From Alphaproteobacteria bacterium PA2 (GTDB lineage Bacteria > Pseudomonadota > Alphaproteobacteria > Caulobacterales > Caulobacteraceae): a DNA stretch of 64,000 nt. Both the position numbers and the translations under genes were made by a program. Shown here in pieces: positions 36,127-45,624 of this stretch (position 1 is the first letter of the stretch; each line of letters begins with the position of its first letter). The notes beneath the pieces were generated by a model, which saw only the letters and a program-made list of their open reading frames with translations, was not told the origin of the DNA and did no database searches. The stretch is from contig NKIZ01000001.1 in the NCBI GenBank assembly GCA_002256425.1, positions 2,515,001-2,579,000 of the forward strand. Direction: 5' to 3'.

Positions 36127-39100
36127 CTATTTGGCGGCGGCGGGCGCCTGCTCGCCGCCTTCATAGGCCTCAATCCTGCGGGCGATGGCCTCTGGTGACT
36201 TCGTGTACCGGGCCAGCAGGTTGTAGAAGACCGGCACGATGAACAGGGTCAGCAGGGTCGAGAAGATCGCCCCGAAGAAGATCACAACGCCGATGGTCTT
36301 GCGGCTCTCGCCCCCGGCGCCGCCCCACAGGATCAGGGGCACTGCGCCCGCCGCAGCCGAGATCGAGGTCATGATGATCGGCCGCAGACGCAGGGCGGCG
36401 CTTTCGATCACCGCCTCCCGCACTGACCGACCCTCATCGCGCAGCTGATTGGCGAACTCGACAATGAGAATGCCGTTCTTGGCGGCTATGCCCACCAGGA
36501 TGATCAGACCGATCTGACTGTAGGTGTTGAGCGTCGATCCGGCGATCAGCAGGCCGAACAGTCCGCCCAGCGCCGCCACCGGGACGGTCACCATGATGAC
36601 CAGGGGATGGATCCAGCTTTCGAACTGGGCGGCGAGCACCAGAAACACCAGGAGCAGCGCCATGCCGAAGGCGAGGCCCACGGCGCCGCTGGCTTCCAGA
36701 TAGTCCCGGGCCGTGCCGCCCCACTTGTAATTTACCCCGGGTGTCTTGCCCAACTCCGCCTTGAAGAAATCCACAGCCTGGCCGACCGTATAGCCGGGGT
36801 TAAGCTGGACCGTCAGACTGATGGAGCGCAGACGGTCGACCCGTTCGCGACTGGGGGTATCGCCCCGCACATGGGTGGTCACGACTGAGGACAGGGGTAC
36901 AGGCGAGCCGTTGGACGTGCGGACATAGAGCCCGTCCAGGTCTGACTCATTCATCCGGTTGGCGCGGTCGGTCTGAAGGATGACGTCATACTCCTGACCA
37001 GCCTTCACATAGGTGGTCGCCTTGCGGGACCCGAACATGGTCTCCAGCGCCTTGCCTACGGACTGCGCCGGGACGCCGAGCTGGGCGGCCTTGTCACGGT
37101 CCAGGGAGACCAGAAGTCGGGGCGATGTCGGCTCATAGTCCAGCCTGGGCCGGGCCATGCCTGGATTGCCCATGGCCGCCGCCATCAAGGGGCGGACAAT
37201 CCGTTCAATGTCGGGATACTCATCGCCGAGCACGATGATTTCGACCCCGCCGCCGCCACCACCACCGCCGCCCCGTTGCAGGCTCGGCCTTACCGAGGCG
37301 ATGGCGCGGACGCTGGTGATGGCGCCGAACTTCTTGTTCATGTCCGCAGCTAGGTCAGGGGACGAGATCTTGTGCTTGGTGTCGTCAGGCAGGGACAGGT
37401 TGCCATTGCCGGTATTGAACTGGCTCTGGCCAAACCGCGGCATGCTGTAGGTGTAGAGCGCCGCCGAGCCGTCATTCACATAGGACTGCAGGATCTTTTC
37501 GACCTGGGCGCCGGCAGGCAGCATGTAGTCGAAACCGGCCCCCTCAGGGCCCTGGACCGAGATATCGACCCGGCCACGGTCTTCGTTCGGCACCAGTTCC
37601 TTCGGAAGGAATACAAAAAGGCCACCGGCGCAAAGGGCCAGACTCACCACCAGCACCATGGAGCCCACCGTCGCCGCCGGGCGGCCCAGCAGGGCCTCAA
37701 GGGAGGCGTGGTAGGAGGCGCGCAAGCTGCCCATGCCGTGGTCGACCTTACGGGCCAGCCAGCCTTCGTTCTCGGATTTACGCAGCAGCTTGGAGGCCAG
37801 CATGGGCGATAGGCTGAGGGCCAGCAGGGCCGAGAAGCCGACCGCCGCAGAAATGGCCACGGCCAGCTCCACGAACAGCCGCCCGATATAGCCGGGCATG
37901 AACATCAGGGGAGCGAAGACCGAGATCAGCACCACCGTTGTGGCGACCACCGCGAAGAAGACCTGCCGCGCGCCGCGCTGGGCGGCGATGACCGCAGGCT
38001 CTCCCTCATCCACCCGACGCTGGATGTTCTCCACCACGACAATGGCGTCATCCACTACAAGGCCGATGGCCAGCACCAGGGCCAGCAGGGTCAGCAGATT
38101 GATGGAGAAGCCCAGGGGCGCCAGGACGATGAAGGTCGACAATATGCAGATGGGCGCGACGATGGAGGGGATCAGGGCCGCCCGCCATGTGCCCAGGAAC
38201 ACGAAGTTCACCAGGGCCACCAGCACCAGGGACATGGACATGGTGATCCAGACTTCCTGGATGGCGTGCCTTGTGAAGACCGTGAAATCGGTGGCGATCT
38301 TCAGCCGCGTGCCTTTGGGCAGGGTCTTGTTGACCTCTTCAACGACCTTGCGCACGCCGTCGGAGATATCCAGGTCATTGGCCTGTGACTGGCGGGTGAC
38401 GGCAATGCCAACCATGTCCAGACCGTTGGATCTGAACATGCGACGGCGCTCATCCGGGCCTTCCTCGATCCGGGCTATGTCCCCGAGCCGGGTGACATAG
38501 GCGTTCAGGTTCGAGGCGCTGGCCGTCGCCGAAGACGCGGCATTGGCTGCTCCGCCTGCCTGGGCGGTGGTGCCCAGGACGCCATTGGACCCGGCGACCG
38601 ACGTCGTGCTTGCCCGGGTGGTTCCCCCCGCGGTGACCGGCAGACGGGCAAACTGCTCGGGCGTGGAATACCCCCGGGCGACGCGGATGGTGAAGTCCTT
38701 GGTGGGCGCCTCCAGGGCGCCAGCCGGCAGTTCCAGGTTCTGTGCGTTGAGGGCCGATTCCACGTCGTCGACAGTAATGCCCCGGGCCGCCATGGCCTTG
38801 GGGTCAAGCCAGATGCGCATGGCGTAGATCTGGCCGCCGCCGAGATTGACGGTCGCCACGCCGGGGACCGTGGAGAGCCGCTCGACCAGATAGCGATTGG
38901 CATAGTCCGACAGCTGCAGCCGTGTCTGGTTGCTGGACTGGAAGCTGAGGAACATGATCGGTGAGGCGTCCGCATTCGCCTTGGCGATCTGCGGCGGATC
39001 CGCCTGATTGGGCAGCTGGGACGAAACCCGGCTGACGGCGTCCCGGACATCATTGGCGGCCGCATCAAGATCGCGGTCCAGGGTGAAGGACACATTGACC

Positions 39101-39369
39101 CGGCTGACCCCGTCCCGCGAGGTGGAGTTGACCCGGTCAATACCCTGGATCCCCGCTACCTGGCGCTCGATCACCTGGGTGATGCGTTCTTCGACAACTT
39201 CTGCCGAGGCGCCGCGATAGGTGGTGGAGACACTGACCACCGGCGGATCCACGCTGGGCAGTTCGCGGACAGACAGGGTGGTGAAGGCGGCCACGCCGAC
39301 AACGCACAGGATGATCGCCGCGACGGCGGCGAAGACCGGACGCCGGACGGAGAGATCGGAAAGGGTCAT
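36127..39369 (-). CDS. RND-family efflux transporter inner-membrane pump (HAE1 type)
   Basis: A 1080-aa proton-driven pump with the AcrB/MexB layout: 12 membrane segments and two large periplasmic loops. The N-terminus reads LSDLSVRRPVFAAVAAIIL. The proton-relay region LALVLAIGLVVDDAIVVVENIQ is intact. An oligoglycine tract (about nine Gly after SLQRG) lies in the second periplasmic loop and is unusual. Its ATG overlaps the stop of the adaptor gene (ATGA). No outer-membrane channel gene accompanies the pair, so it probably borrows a TolC-like protein. Confidence 0.94.
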   Translation of the reverse strand: MTLSDLSVRRPVFAAVAAIILCVVGVAAFTTLSVRELPSVDPPVVSVSTTYRGASAEVVEERITQVIERQVAGIQGIDRVNSTSRDGVSRVNVSFTLDRDLDAAANDVRDAVSRVSSQLPNQADPPQIAKANADASPIMFLSFQSSNQTRLQLSDYANRYLVERLSTVPGVATVNLGGGQIYAMRIWLDPKAMAARGITVDDVESALNAQNLELPAGALEAPTKDFTIRVARGYSTPEQFARLPVTAGGTTRASTTSVAGSNGVLGTTAQAGGAANAASSATASASNLNAYVTRLGDIARIEEGPDERRRMFRSNGLDMVGIAVTRQSQANDLDISDGVRKVVEEVNKTLPKGTRLKIATDFTVFTRHAIQEVWITMSMSLVLVALVNFVFLGTWRAALIPSIVAPICILSTFIVLAPLGFSINLLTLLALVLAIGLVVDDAIVVVENIQRRVDEGEPAVIAAQRGARQVFFAVVATTVVLISVFAPLMFMPGYIGRLFVELAVAISAAVGFSALLALSLSPMLASKLLRKSENEGWLARKVDHGMGSLRASYHASLEALLGRPAATVGSMVLVVSLALCAGGLFVFLPKELVPNEDRGRVDISVQGPEGAGFDYMLPAGAQVEKILQSYVNDGSAALYTYSMPRFGQSQFNTGNGNLSLPDDTKHKISSPDLAADMNKKFGAITSVRAIASVRPSLQRGGGGGGGGGVEIIVLGDEYPDIERIVRPLMAAAMGNPGMARPRLDYEPTSPRLLVSLDRDKAAQLGVPAQSVGKALETMFGSRKATTYVKAGQEYDVILQTDRANRMNESDLDGLYVRTSNGSPVPLSSVVTTHVRGDTPSRERVDRLRSISLTVQLNPGYTVGQAVDFFKAELGKTPGVNYKWGGTARDYLEASGAVGLAFGMALLLVFLVLAAQFESWIHPLVIMVTVPVAALGGLFGLLIAGSTLNTYSQIGLIILVGIAAKNGILIVEFANQLRDEGRSVREAVIESAALRLRPIIMTSISAAAGAVPLILWGGAGGESRKTIGVVIFFGAIFSTLLTLFIVPVFYNLLARYTKSPEAIARRIEAYEGGEQAPAAAK

Positions 39370-40619
39370 TGGGCCGGCCGGCTCGCGCCCTGGGCCCCTT
39401 GAGGACCGCCCGCGCCGGAGGGCGCACCAGCGCCGGGCCTGCCGCCGCCCTTGCCCACCGGCCGGATGGGCTGGCCGGGCTGAACCTTGTTGAGACCGTC
39501 GGCGACGATCATGTCACCCGCCGCCAGACCTTCCCTGATTTCCACCAGACCGTCCTGACGCACGCCGGTCACCACGATCCGCTGGTCAGCCATCATCTTC
39601 TGGCCGACCTTCTGGGCGGCGAAAACAAAGGCATTGTCCCCCTGGACCGAAACCGCTGTCTCGGGCGCGGCGAGCCCAGTACGGTCGCCCTTGGCGATCG
39701 CCACATGGAGCATCATGCCGGGCTTGAGGGCCTGGGAAGGATTGGGAAATTCGGCGCGGGCCGTCAGGGCGCGGGTGCGTTCGTCAATGCGGGTGTCCAG
39801 CCGGGCGATCACCCCGTGGACCTCCAGGCCCGGATAGGAATCGACGGTCGCTGTCACGGCCTGCCCCTGGCGCACGGCGGACAGGAAGCGGTCGGGAACC
39901 TGGAAATCGACCCGGATGGCGCTGAGATCATCCAGGGTCACAATCGCCGCCCCGGGGTTGATGACTGCGCCGGGGGCTATGTCCGACAGGCCGACAACGC
40001 CGGAGAAAGGCGCCCGGATCATCCGGTCGCCCTGCCGCGCCTGGGCGGCGGTCACGTCAGCCTTGGCGGACAGCCAGGCGGCTTCATACTGGTCGACGGC
40101 GGCCTTGGAGGCGAAACCCTTCTCGGCCAGGGATTTCCAGCGCAGATAGGCCCGTTCGGCCTGGACCAGCTTGGCCTGGCTCTGAAGGAGCCCGGCGTCC
40201 TGTTCCGAGGATTTCAGCTCGACCAGGACCTGGCCCCTGGTCACGGTCTGACCTGGCGTGAACAGCACCCGGCTGACCAGCTGGGTCGTCGCGGCTGAAA
40301 GGGTGACAGACTGTCTGCCCTTGGCCACGCCGATGACATCGAGCGTATCGGTGAAAACATGAGGCTTTACGGCGATCAGGGTCACCTGACTGGGCATGCC
40401 GCGGCCGCCACGGCCACCGCCGGCTCCACCACCGCCACCGGGTCCGCCTGAGCTCGCTGCAGGCCCGCCGCCACCCGCGCCCTTGGCCGGGGACAGCAGC
40501 TTCACGGCGCCTGCGACAATCATCAGGACCAGCACGATCAGTGCGCCTGCGAGGAAAAAGTGACGACGCAACAAGTTGGTGAAGCTCCAGGGGCCGCAGA
40601 TCGGTGGCCCGACTCTCAA
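39366..40619 (-). CDS. RND efflux periplasmic adaptor (membrane fusion protein)
   Basis: A 417-aa adaptor linking pump and outer-membrane channel. A signal anchor (FFLAGALIVLVLMIVAG) is followed by a Gly-rich segment (GGPGGGGGAGGGRGGRG), then the lipoyl/hairpin domain (LVSRVLFTPGQTVTRGQVLV) and beta-barrel. The C-terminal tail is again Gly/Ala/Pro-rich. The annotated start is TTG 40619; in-frame TTG codons about 15 residues in, preceded by GGAGC, are an alternative. First gene of the efflux operon. Confidence 0.9.
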   Translation of the reverse strand: MRVGPPICGPWSFTNLLRRHFFLAGALIVLVLMIVAGAVKLLSPAKGAGGGGPAASSGGPGGGGGAGGGRGGRGMPSQVTLIAVKPHVFTDTLDVIGVAKGRQSVTLSAATTQLVSRVLFTPGQTVTRGQVLVELKSSEQDAGLLQSQAKLVQAERAYLRWKSLAEKGFASKAAVDQYEAAWLSAKADVTAAQARQGDRMIRAPFSGVVGLSDIAPGAVINPGAAIVTLDDLSAIRVDFQVPDRFLSAVRQGQAVTATVDSYPGLEVHGVIARLDTRIDERTRALTARAEFPNPSQALKPGMMLHVAIAKGDRTGLAAPETAVSVQGDNAFVFAAQKVGQKMMADQRIVVTGVRQDGLVEIREGLAAGDMIVADGLNKVQPGQPIRPVGKGGGRPGAGAPSGAGGPQGAQGASRPAQ

Positions 40620-40712
40620 GGACGAAGTGCTCTTTGGGCCTCGAATCTAGGAGCGTCCAGTGTCTGCCGGATGGCGAAATATTTCGAAGTGAAAATAATC
40701 GGATTCCGCATA

Positions 40713-40743
40713 CAAAACGGGCGCCCCTTTCGGGACGCCCGCG
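40713..40743 (-). terminator. Intrinsic terminator of the class II aldolase gene
   Basis: Minus-strand hairpin CGGGCGTCCC/GGGGCGCCCG with a GAAA loop, followed by TTTT, 25 nt beyond the aldolase stop. It isolates the aldolase gene from the efflux genes. Confidence 0.85.
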
Positions 40744-40767
40744 TGTTTCATACCTGGCGGTCAGACC

Positions 40768-41538
40768 TCAGGCGTCATAGCCCGGCAGGGCCCGGTCCAG
40801 CTTGCGCAGATTACCGGCCCAGCCCAGCTTGCCGCCAATGCCCCGGGACATCTGGTTGCGCACTTCGTTCTGGGCGGCTTCCGGTGCGAACAGCACGTTC
40901 TCGCGGCCGGCCGACAGGGCCATGACCTGTTGCTTGCAGGCGCGCTCGAGGAAGAACATCCGGGTCCAGCAGTCGGCGGCGTTCTCGCCGACGGTCAGGG
41001 TGCCGTGATTGCGCAGGAGCATCATGTTCTTGGTCCCGATATCGGCCACCAGACGCTCGCGCTCGTCCAGATTCAGGGCGATGCCTTCATAGTCGTGATA
41101 GGCCAGGTCCGGCAGGACGATCAGGGCGTGCTGGGACAGGGGCAGCAGGCCTTCCTTCTGCGAGGCCACGGCCACACCCTGGTCGGAATGCAGATGCATC
41201 ACATAGTGGGCGTCTTCCCGGGCGGTGTGGACCGCCGAGTGGATGGTGAAGCCCGCCGGATTGATGAAATAGGGCGTGTCCTGCAGGATGTTGCCATCCA
41301 GATCGATCTTCACCAGGGACGAGGCGGTGATTTCCTCGAACAGCATGCCATAGGGGTTGATCAGGAAGTTATGCTCAGCTCCAGGAAGCCGGGCCGAAAT
41401 GTGGGTGTAGATCATGTCGTCCCACCCATGCAGGGCGACCAGACGATAGAGGGCGGCGAGATCAACCCGCGCCTGCCATTCCTCGGCGCTGACCTTGCCC
41501 TTGAGCGAGATGACGCCAGCCATTGAACCGTCGGCCAT
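40768..41538 (-). CDS. Class II aldolase/adducin family protein
   Basis: A 256-aa protein of the class II aldolase/adducin family. Metal-binding His residues are visible in HYVMHLHSDQG and LLRNHGTLTVG, and THISARLPG lies near the N-terminus. Enzymes of this fold cleave sugar phosphates or act as epimerases; proteobacterial homologues with this sequence style are not assigned. GGGAGG lies 6 nt before ATG 41538, deciding the start over an upstream in-frame start at 41646. It is the gene left of the AT-rich island. Confidence 0.9.
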   Translation of the reverse strand: MADGSMAGVISLKGKVSAEEWQARVDLAALYRLVALHGWDDMIYTHISARLPGAEHNFLINPYGMLFEEITASSLVKIDLDGNILQDTPYFINPAGFTIHSAVHTAREDAHYVMHLHSDQGVAVASQKEGLLPLSQHALIVLPDLAYHDYEGIALNLDERERLVADIGTKNMMLLRNHGTLTVGENAADCWTRMFFLERACKQQVMALSAGRENVLFAPEAAQNEVRNQMSRGIGGKLGWAGNLRKLDRALPGYDA

Positions 41539-41642
41539 GTGAAGCCTCCCTTGGATGTTCGGTTTGATCCTTGTCTGCAAAGTCGCGCCGACTGCGAGCA
41601 GCGTCAAGGGTGGAAGGCAGCGACAGCAACTCCCCCCAATCC

Positions 41643-41650
41643 TCACTCAA
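41643..41650. repeat. Left copy of 8-bp direct repeat flanking the RT island
   Basis: TCACTCAA occurs here and again at 43362-43369, 1719 bp apart, close to both compositional edges of the AT-rich island. It could be a target duplication or a recombination scar. At 8 bp, chance is not excluded. Confidence 0.4.
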
Positions 41651-41677
41651 CTGAAATCAGGGCACAACTCGCTCACT

Positions 41678-43294
41678 TCAAAAACCCTCAGTAAGCACGC
41701 TCAGGCCATCATAATCGTCTTCATCATCGTCCTCATCATGCTCATATCCATATCTGGTTCTGCTGATCGCCTTCGAATTGATCTTCTTCAGCTTTGATAT
41801 GTGATCATCAAAGTCTATCAATTTTATGTTTCGACTAGCTAGATGTCCGAATTCACCGGCATAAAGTCCGCTAAACGGTGCACTCGTATATCCAATTGAT
41901 TTGCCAACAAGATTTAAAAGCCAGTTGGCATCCATCGTATTAAGTTTCGCACCAAACTTGATATCTGGTTTCCTTGATATCTTCATATCTACAAATGCTT
42001 GAATAAGCATTACACGAATGTGTCCATTATTTGACTTTGAAAGCGCTATCAATAATTGATCTGAAATTCCAATTTCACATACAATCATCAACCAAAGCAT
42101 CCATACTACTTCGTGATGATGATTCAATGACAACCCCCTACTTATGATCATTTCCGCAACGGACCGCCATCCATCCTTGTCAATTGAATGACCTCTCGCA
42201 TATCTTTTAGCGACTATAAGACACGCATAGTCTAGTGCGTGTGGATGCTTTTGAACAATTCTTTGAATATTGGATTCTACGAAATCCCAGTTTCCCGATA
42301 TGTATATACTACTATCATCAAGAGCTCTTAATAATATCTTCATTGGACTGTCAGATCCCACCTCCTTGGAGGTATTTACTGATTCTGATATCGCCCTTTC
42401 AATATCATTTACTTCAGACGGAAATCCAAAAATTCGCCCGGTATGATCACGCAACCTCTGGGCCCAAAGATCATTTATCGGATCTAAGCTTGAATATATC
42501 TTCGTCTTCTGATCATTCAGATTCAATTCATATGTAGCAAGCACTTCTCTTAGATGAGAAAGAACAGACTGCGCATCATATTCGGTCCTCAATCCAATGT
42601 AGTAGTCATCTACATGACGAACTGCGCCAATGATAATATTGTTGACCAATTTCTCCAATTCTTCGTCGATTTTTGATAGGACAAATTCCGCGATTATTCT
42701 ATAGGCATCCGGCCCTATCAATACACCTCTAGTATTTCCATTTTGGGAATTTCTGACAAAGAAATCTAGCGCATTGAACTGATTTTTCTTGGAGTTTTTA
42801 TTTGTGTCCGATTTTGACTCAGAAATTCCGTGTGCAGCCCATGCTATAGAATGTGTATATATGCTTGGAAAACATTGAGATATATCGGCCTTTAGTATGT
42901 ATGGTGAGAATTTTAGATTCTTCGATGTGTGTTTTGACAATTCAGATAGAGAAGGTACTTTAATTGTTCTGTCGTCTAAATGCCCTAAGGGAACAGGTCT
43001 TCCAATTGAATAATGGGATTTATTCAATTTTCTTTCAATGAATTTCCATTTCCTCCAAATAAATGTAGAAATATGAAAATATGAAACAATATTTGGAGTC
43101 CCAAAGAATCTTCTACTGCCATCATGCTTAGTGCCACTATATCTTATATATTCTGTTCTTCTTTCATGAAACTTTCCGTTGTCTAAATCCGAAACAATTC
43201 CGCGAAATGATCTCTCAGAATCTCTGGAGTCAAAACACGGAGGCAAAGTTTCCGGATACAAACCATTGTTCATGAGGCTAAAGCGAGATTTCAT
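41678..43294 (-). CDS. Reverse transcriptase of the Abi/unknown-group (DRT-like) type, candidate anti-phage gene
   Basis: A 538-aa RNA-directed DNA polymerase. Motif A is ILKADISQCFPSIYTHSIAW (Asp 137), then RGVLIGPDAYRIIAEFVLSK (about 189-208). The catalytic box is RHVDDYYIG (Asp 229/230), with His where Tyr is usual; LNLNDQKTKI matches motif D. The YTHSIAWA and IGPDAYRIIAE forms are typical of Abi/UG reverse transcriptases, many of which are phage-defence genes. The roughly 250-residue C-terminal half is helical, like their HEAT-like domain, and ends in an acidic tract (HDEDDDEDDYDG). No maturase, retron RNA or Avd is seen. It is very AT-rich beside G+C-rich neighbours, so it was probably acquired. 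I cannot assign a DRT class. Confidence 0.9.
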   Translation of the reverse strand: MKSRFSLMNNGLYPETLPPCFDSRDSERSFRGIVSDLDNGKFHERRTEYIRYSGTKHDGSRRFFGTPNIVSYFHISTFIWRKWKFIERKLNKSHYSIGRPVPLGHLDDRTIKVPSLSELSKHTSKNLKFSPYILKADISQCFPSIYTHSIAWAAHGISESKSDTNKNSKKNQFNALDFFVRNSQNGNTRGVLIGPDAYRIIAEFVLSKIDEELEKLVNNIIIGAVRHVDDYYIGLRTEYDAQSVLSHLREVLATYELNLNDQKTKIYSSLDPINDLWAQRLRDHTGRIFGFPSEVNDIERAISESVNTSKEVGSDSPMKILLRALDDSSIYISGNWDFVESNIQRIVQKHPHALDYACLIVAKRYARGHSIDKDGWRSVAEMIISRGLSLNHHHEVVWMLWLMIVCEIGISDQLLIALSKSNNGHIRVMLIQAFVDMKISRKPDIKFGAKLNTMDANWLLNLVGKSIGYTSAPFSGLYAGEFGHLASRNIKLIDFDDHISKLKKINSKAISRTRYGYEHDEDDDEDDYDGLSVLTEGF

Positions 43295-43375
43295 GCCTAA
43301 TCTGTCTCCGAGTACTTTGAACCAAGATTCAATATAGCCAATTCAGAGGCGCGGATTTAATTCACTCAATCTCAG
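43295..43375 (-). promoter_or_regulatory. AT-rich upstream region and probable promoter of the reverse transcriptase
   Basis: On the minus strand this 81-nt leader contains TATATT about 40 nt before the start codon, with TTAAAT roughly 17 nt further upstream, a plausible sigma-70-like pair. GGAG and TTAGG lie just before ATG. The leader is too short to hold a large structured RNA of the retron kind. Confidence 0.4.
43362..43369. repeat. Right copy of 8-bp direct repeat flanking the RT island
   Basis: A second TCACTCAA, 7 bp from the mnmH stop codon. See the copy at 41643. Confidence 0.4.
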
Positions 43376-44470
43376 CTAGCTGTCAATTTTTACGCACGGA
43401 GAAACTCTCGTTCCTCGCGGATTAACCAACTCCGCAACCGCCCCGGCCGCAGCCTCCAGCCCCGACGTTGTCATCTCCCCAAGTTCGACCACCCCGCACA
43501 GGGGGCGTTCGTCCTTGCGGGCCGAGCGGTCATAGGCCGGGTCGTAGTGGTGCTCCATCAGGGCCTCGGCCAGGTCTGCGAAGGCGCCTTCGTCGGCCAG
43601 GGCCCGCCAGTCGGTGAGACGCTTCTGCCCGGGATAGACCGGCAGGCGGGCGAAGGCGGCTTCCAGGGCCTGACGGTCCTCGATGATGTCGCGATAGGCG
43701 GTCACCAGGTAGCGGGCCCGCTCAGCCCGGGGGGCGTGGACCTCGATGCGCGGGGCGACCTGCATGGCCTTCCACAGCAGGGGCGGCGTCATGATCTGGC
43801 CGATCTTGCTGGACTCGGCCTCGACCACCACCGGCCGAGCGGGATCCAGGGCGTCCACGGCGGCCAGCAGCCGGCTCTCGAACATCTTCTGGCTGGGCTG
43901 GGGCTTGCCGGCCATGGCGCCGAACAGGGAGCCGCGATGGTGGGCCAGGCCCTCCAGGTCCAGGGTCTGCACCCCGTAGGCGGCCAGGCGGTTCAGTATG
44001 TCGGTCTTGGCCGAGCCGGTGTGGCCGTCCAGCAATATGACCTGAAGAGGCGAGGTCTCGTCATAGAGCCTGGTCTGCACAGCCCGGCGATAGGTCTTGT
44101 AGCCCCCGGTAAGCAGGGTGACGGGCCAGCCCACCTGATCAAGTATGGTCGCCATGGCGTTGGACCTCTGCCCGCCACGCCAGCAATAGATCAGGGGCTT
44201 GAAGCCCGAAGGCCGGTCGGTCAGGGCGTTTTCCAGGTGCTTGGCGATGTTGCGGGCCACATGGGCCGCACCGATCCGGCGGGCCAGGAAACGGGACTCC
44301 TGGACATAGATGGTCCCGACCTCGGCGCGCTCTTCGTTGTCCAGGACCGGCAGGTTTTCGGCGCCCGGCAGGTGGTCCTCGGCGAACTCGCCAGGGCTGC
44401 GCACGTCGATGATGGCGTCGTATTTCGCCAGGGACGCGGCGTCGACGGCGGAGGTGGTCTGGATGGCCAT
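43376..44470 (-). CDS. mnmH: tRNA 2-selenouridine synthase
   Basis: A 364-aa enzyme (MnmH/SelU/YbbB) that replaces sulfur by selenium in wobble 2-thiouridine of tRNA, via a geranylated intermediate. The rhodanese domain has the active Cys in [12 protein letters not shown]; the P-loop is [13 protein letters not shown]. It uses selenophosphate made by the divergent selD gene. Its last residues ([15 protein letters not shown]) lie at the edge of the AT-rich island, so the natural C-terminus may have been altered by the insertion. Confidence 0.94.
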   Translation of the reverse strand: MAIQTTSAVDAASLAKYDAIIDVRSPGEFAEDHLPGAENLPVLDNEERAEVGTIYVQESRFLARRIGAAHVARNIAKHLENALTDRPSGFKPLIYCWRGGQRSNAMATILDQVGWPVTLLTGGYKTYRRAVQTRLYDETSPLQVILLDGHTGSAKTDILNRLAAYGVQTLDLEGLAHHRGSLFGAMAGKPQPSQKMFESRLLAAVDALDPARPVVVEAESSKIGQIMTPPLLWKAMQVAPRIEVHAPRAERARYLVTAYRDIIEDRQALEAAFARLPVYPGQKRLTDWRALADEGAFADLAEALMEHHYDPAYDRSARKDERPLCGVVELGEMTTSGLEAAAGAVAELVNPRGTRVSPCVKIDS

Positions 44471-44569
44471 GGGGATTTGCTAGCACAGCGCGGCGGGGGC
44501 ATGCGAGCGGCTGGCGCCAGATTGGTGAACCGGGGTATGAGGCGCGGACTTCTTTGCAAGGACGCCCCC

Positions 44570-45616
44570 ATGACCCAGCCCGTGCGCCTGACCTCCCTCG
44601 CCCACGGCGGCGGCTGTGGCTGCAAGATCGCCCCGGCGGTTCTGCAGGACATCCTGTCGAAAATGCCGGCGGCCGCCAGCTTTCCCAATCTTCTGGTGGG
44701 GACCGAAAGCTCGGACGACGCAGCGGTCTGGAAGCTCAATGACACCCAGGCCCTGGTGGCCACCACCGACTTCTTCATGCCTGTGGTGGACGATCCCTTC
44801 GACTTCGGCCGGATCGCCGCGACCAATGCCCTGTCGGACATCTACGCCATGGGCGGGACCCCGATCATGGCCCTGGCCATTGTCGGCATGCCCATCGACA
44901 AGCTGTCGCCGGACACCATCGGCCAGATCCTGGCCGGCGGCGCCTCGGTCTGCGCCGCGGCGGGTATTCCCGTGGCCGGGGGCCATTCCATCGACAGTGT
45001 TGAGCCGATCTATGGCCTGGTGGCCCTGGGCCTGGTCCACCCTGACCGGGTTCTGAAAAACACCGGGGCCCAGGCCGGGGACGTACTGATCCTGACCAAG
45101 CCCCTGGGGGTGGGAATCCTCAGCGCCGCCTTCAAGCAGGAGAAGATCTCCACGGCCGGCTATGACGCCCTGATCGCCTCGACGACCCAGCTGAACCTCG
45201 TGGGCCAGGCCCTGGGCGGCATGGACGGCGTCCATGCCATGACCGATGTCACCGGCTTTGGTCTGCTGGGCCACGGCCTGGAAATCGCCCGGGGCTCGGG
45301 CCTGACCGCCGTGATCTCTGCCCAGGCGCCCGCCATCCTTCCCGATGTGGAGGCCCTGGCCAAGGACGGGGTGCGAACCGGCGCCTCGGTGCGGAACTGG
45401 GCCAGCTATGGCGGGTCGGTGGACGGAGCCGACGCCCTTCCCGACTGGCGCCGCGACCTGCTGTGCGATCCCCAGACCAGCGGCGGCCTGCTGATTTCGG
45501 CCGCGCCGGACAAGGCCGATGAGGTCATGGCCCTTGTCCGCGCCGGCGGCTTCGCCAATGCCCGGGTCGTTGGCCGCCTGGAAGCCGGCGGCGGACGCAT
45601 CCGGGTCGAGGCCTGA
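44570..45616 (+). CDS. selD: Selenide, water dikinase (selenophosphate synthase)
   Basis: A 348-aa SelD that makes selenophosphate from selenide and ATP. The catalytic loop is HGGGCGCKI with Cys, not selenocysteine, so no recoding is needed. [17 protein letters not shown] and [17 protein letters not shown] are family hallmarks. ATG 44570 has AAGGA 7 nt upstream; the frame is open far upstream without meaning. Divergent from mnmH, its only visible user here. Confidence 0.95.
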   Translation: MTQPVRLTSLAHGGGCGCKIAPAVLQDILSKMPAAASFPNLLVGTESSDDAAVWKLNDTQALVATTDFFMPVVDDPFDFGRIAATNALSDIYAMGGTPIMALAIVGMPIDKLSPDTIGQILAGGASVCAAAGIPVAGGHSIDSVEPIYGLVALGLVHPDRVLKNTGAQAGDVLILTKPLGVGILSAAFKQEKISTAGYDALIASTTQLNLVGQALGGMDGVHAMTDVTGFGLLGHGLEIARGSGLTAVISAQAPAILPDVEALAKDGVRTGASVRNWASYGGSVDGADALPDWRRDLLCDPQTSGGLLISAAPDKADEVMALVRAGGFANARVVGRLEAGGGRIRVEA

Positions 45617-45624
45617 CCCACACA

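Noticed and set aside
41678..43294. Retron or diversity-generating retroelement
   Set aside because: The flanks are only 81 and 139 nt with no clear msr/msd-like structure. No template/variable repeat pair or accessory Avd-like gene is visible, and there is no maturase or HNH domain of a group II intron.
43547..44569. N-terminal extension of SelD of about 340 residues
   Set aside because: It is antisense to mnmH; the SelD family begins at [14 protein letters not shown] with a good ribosome site.
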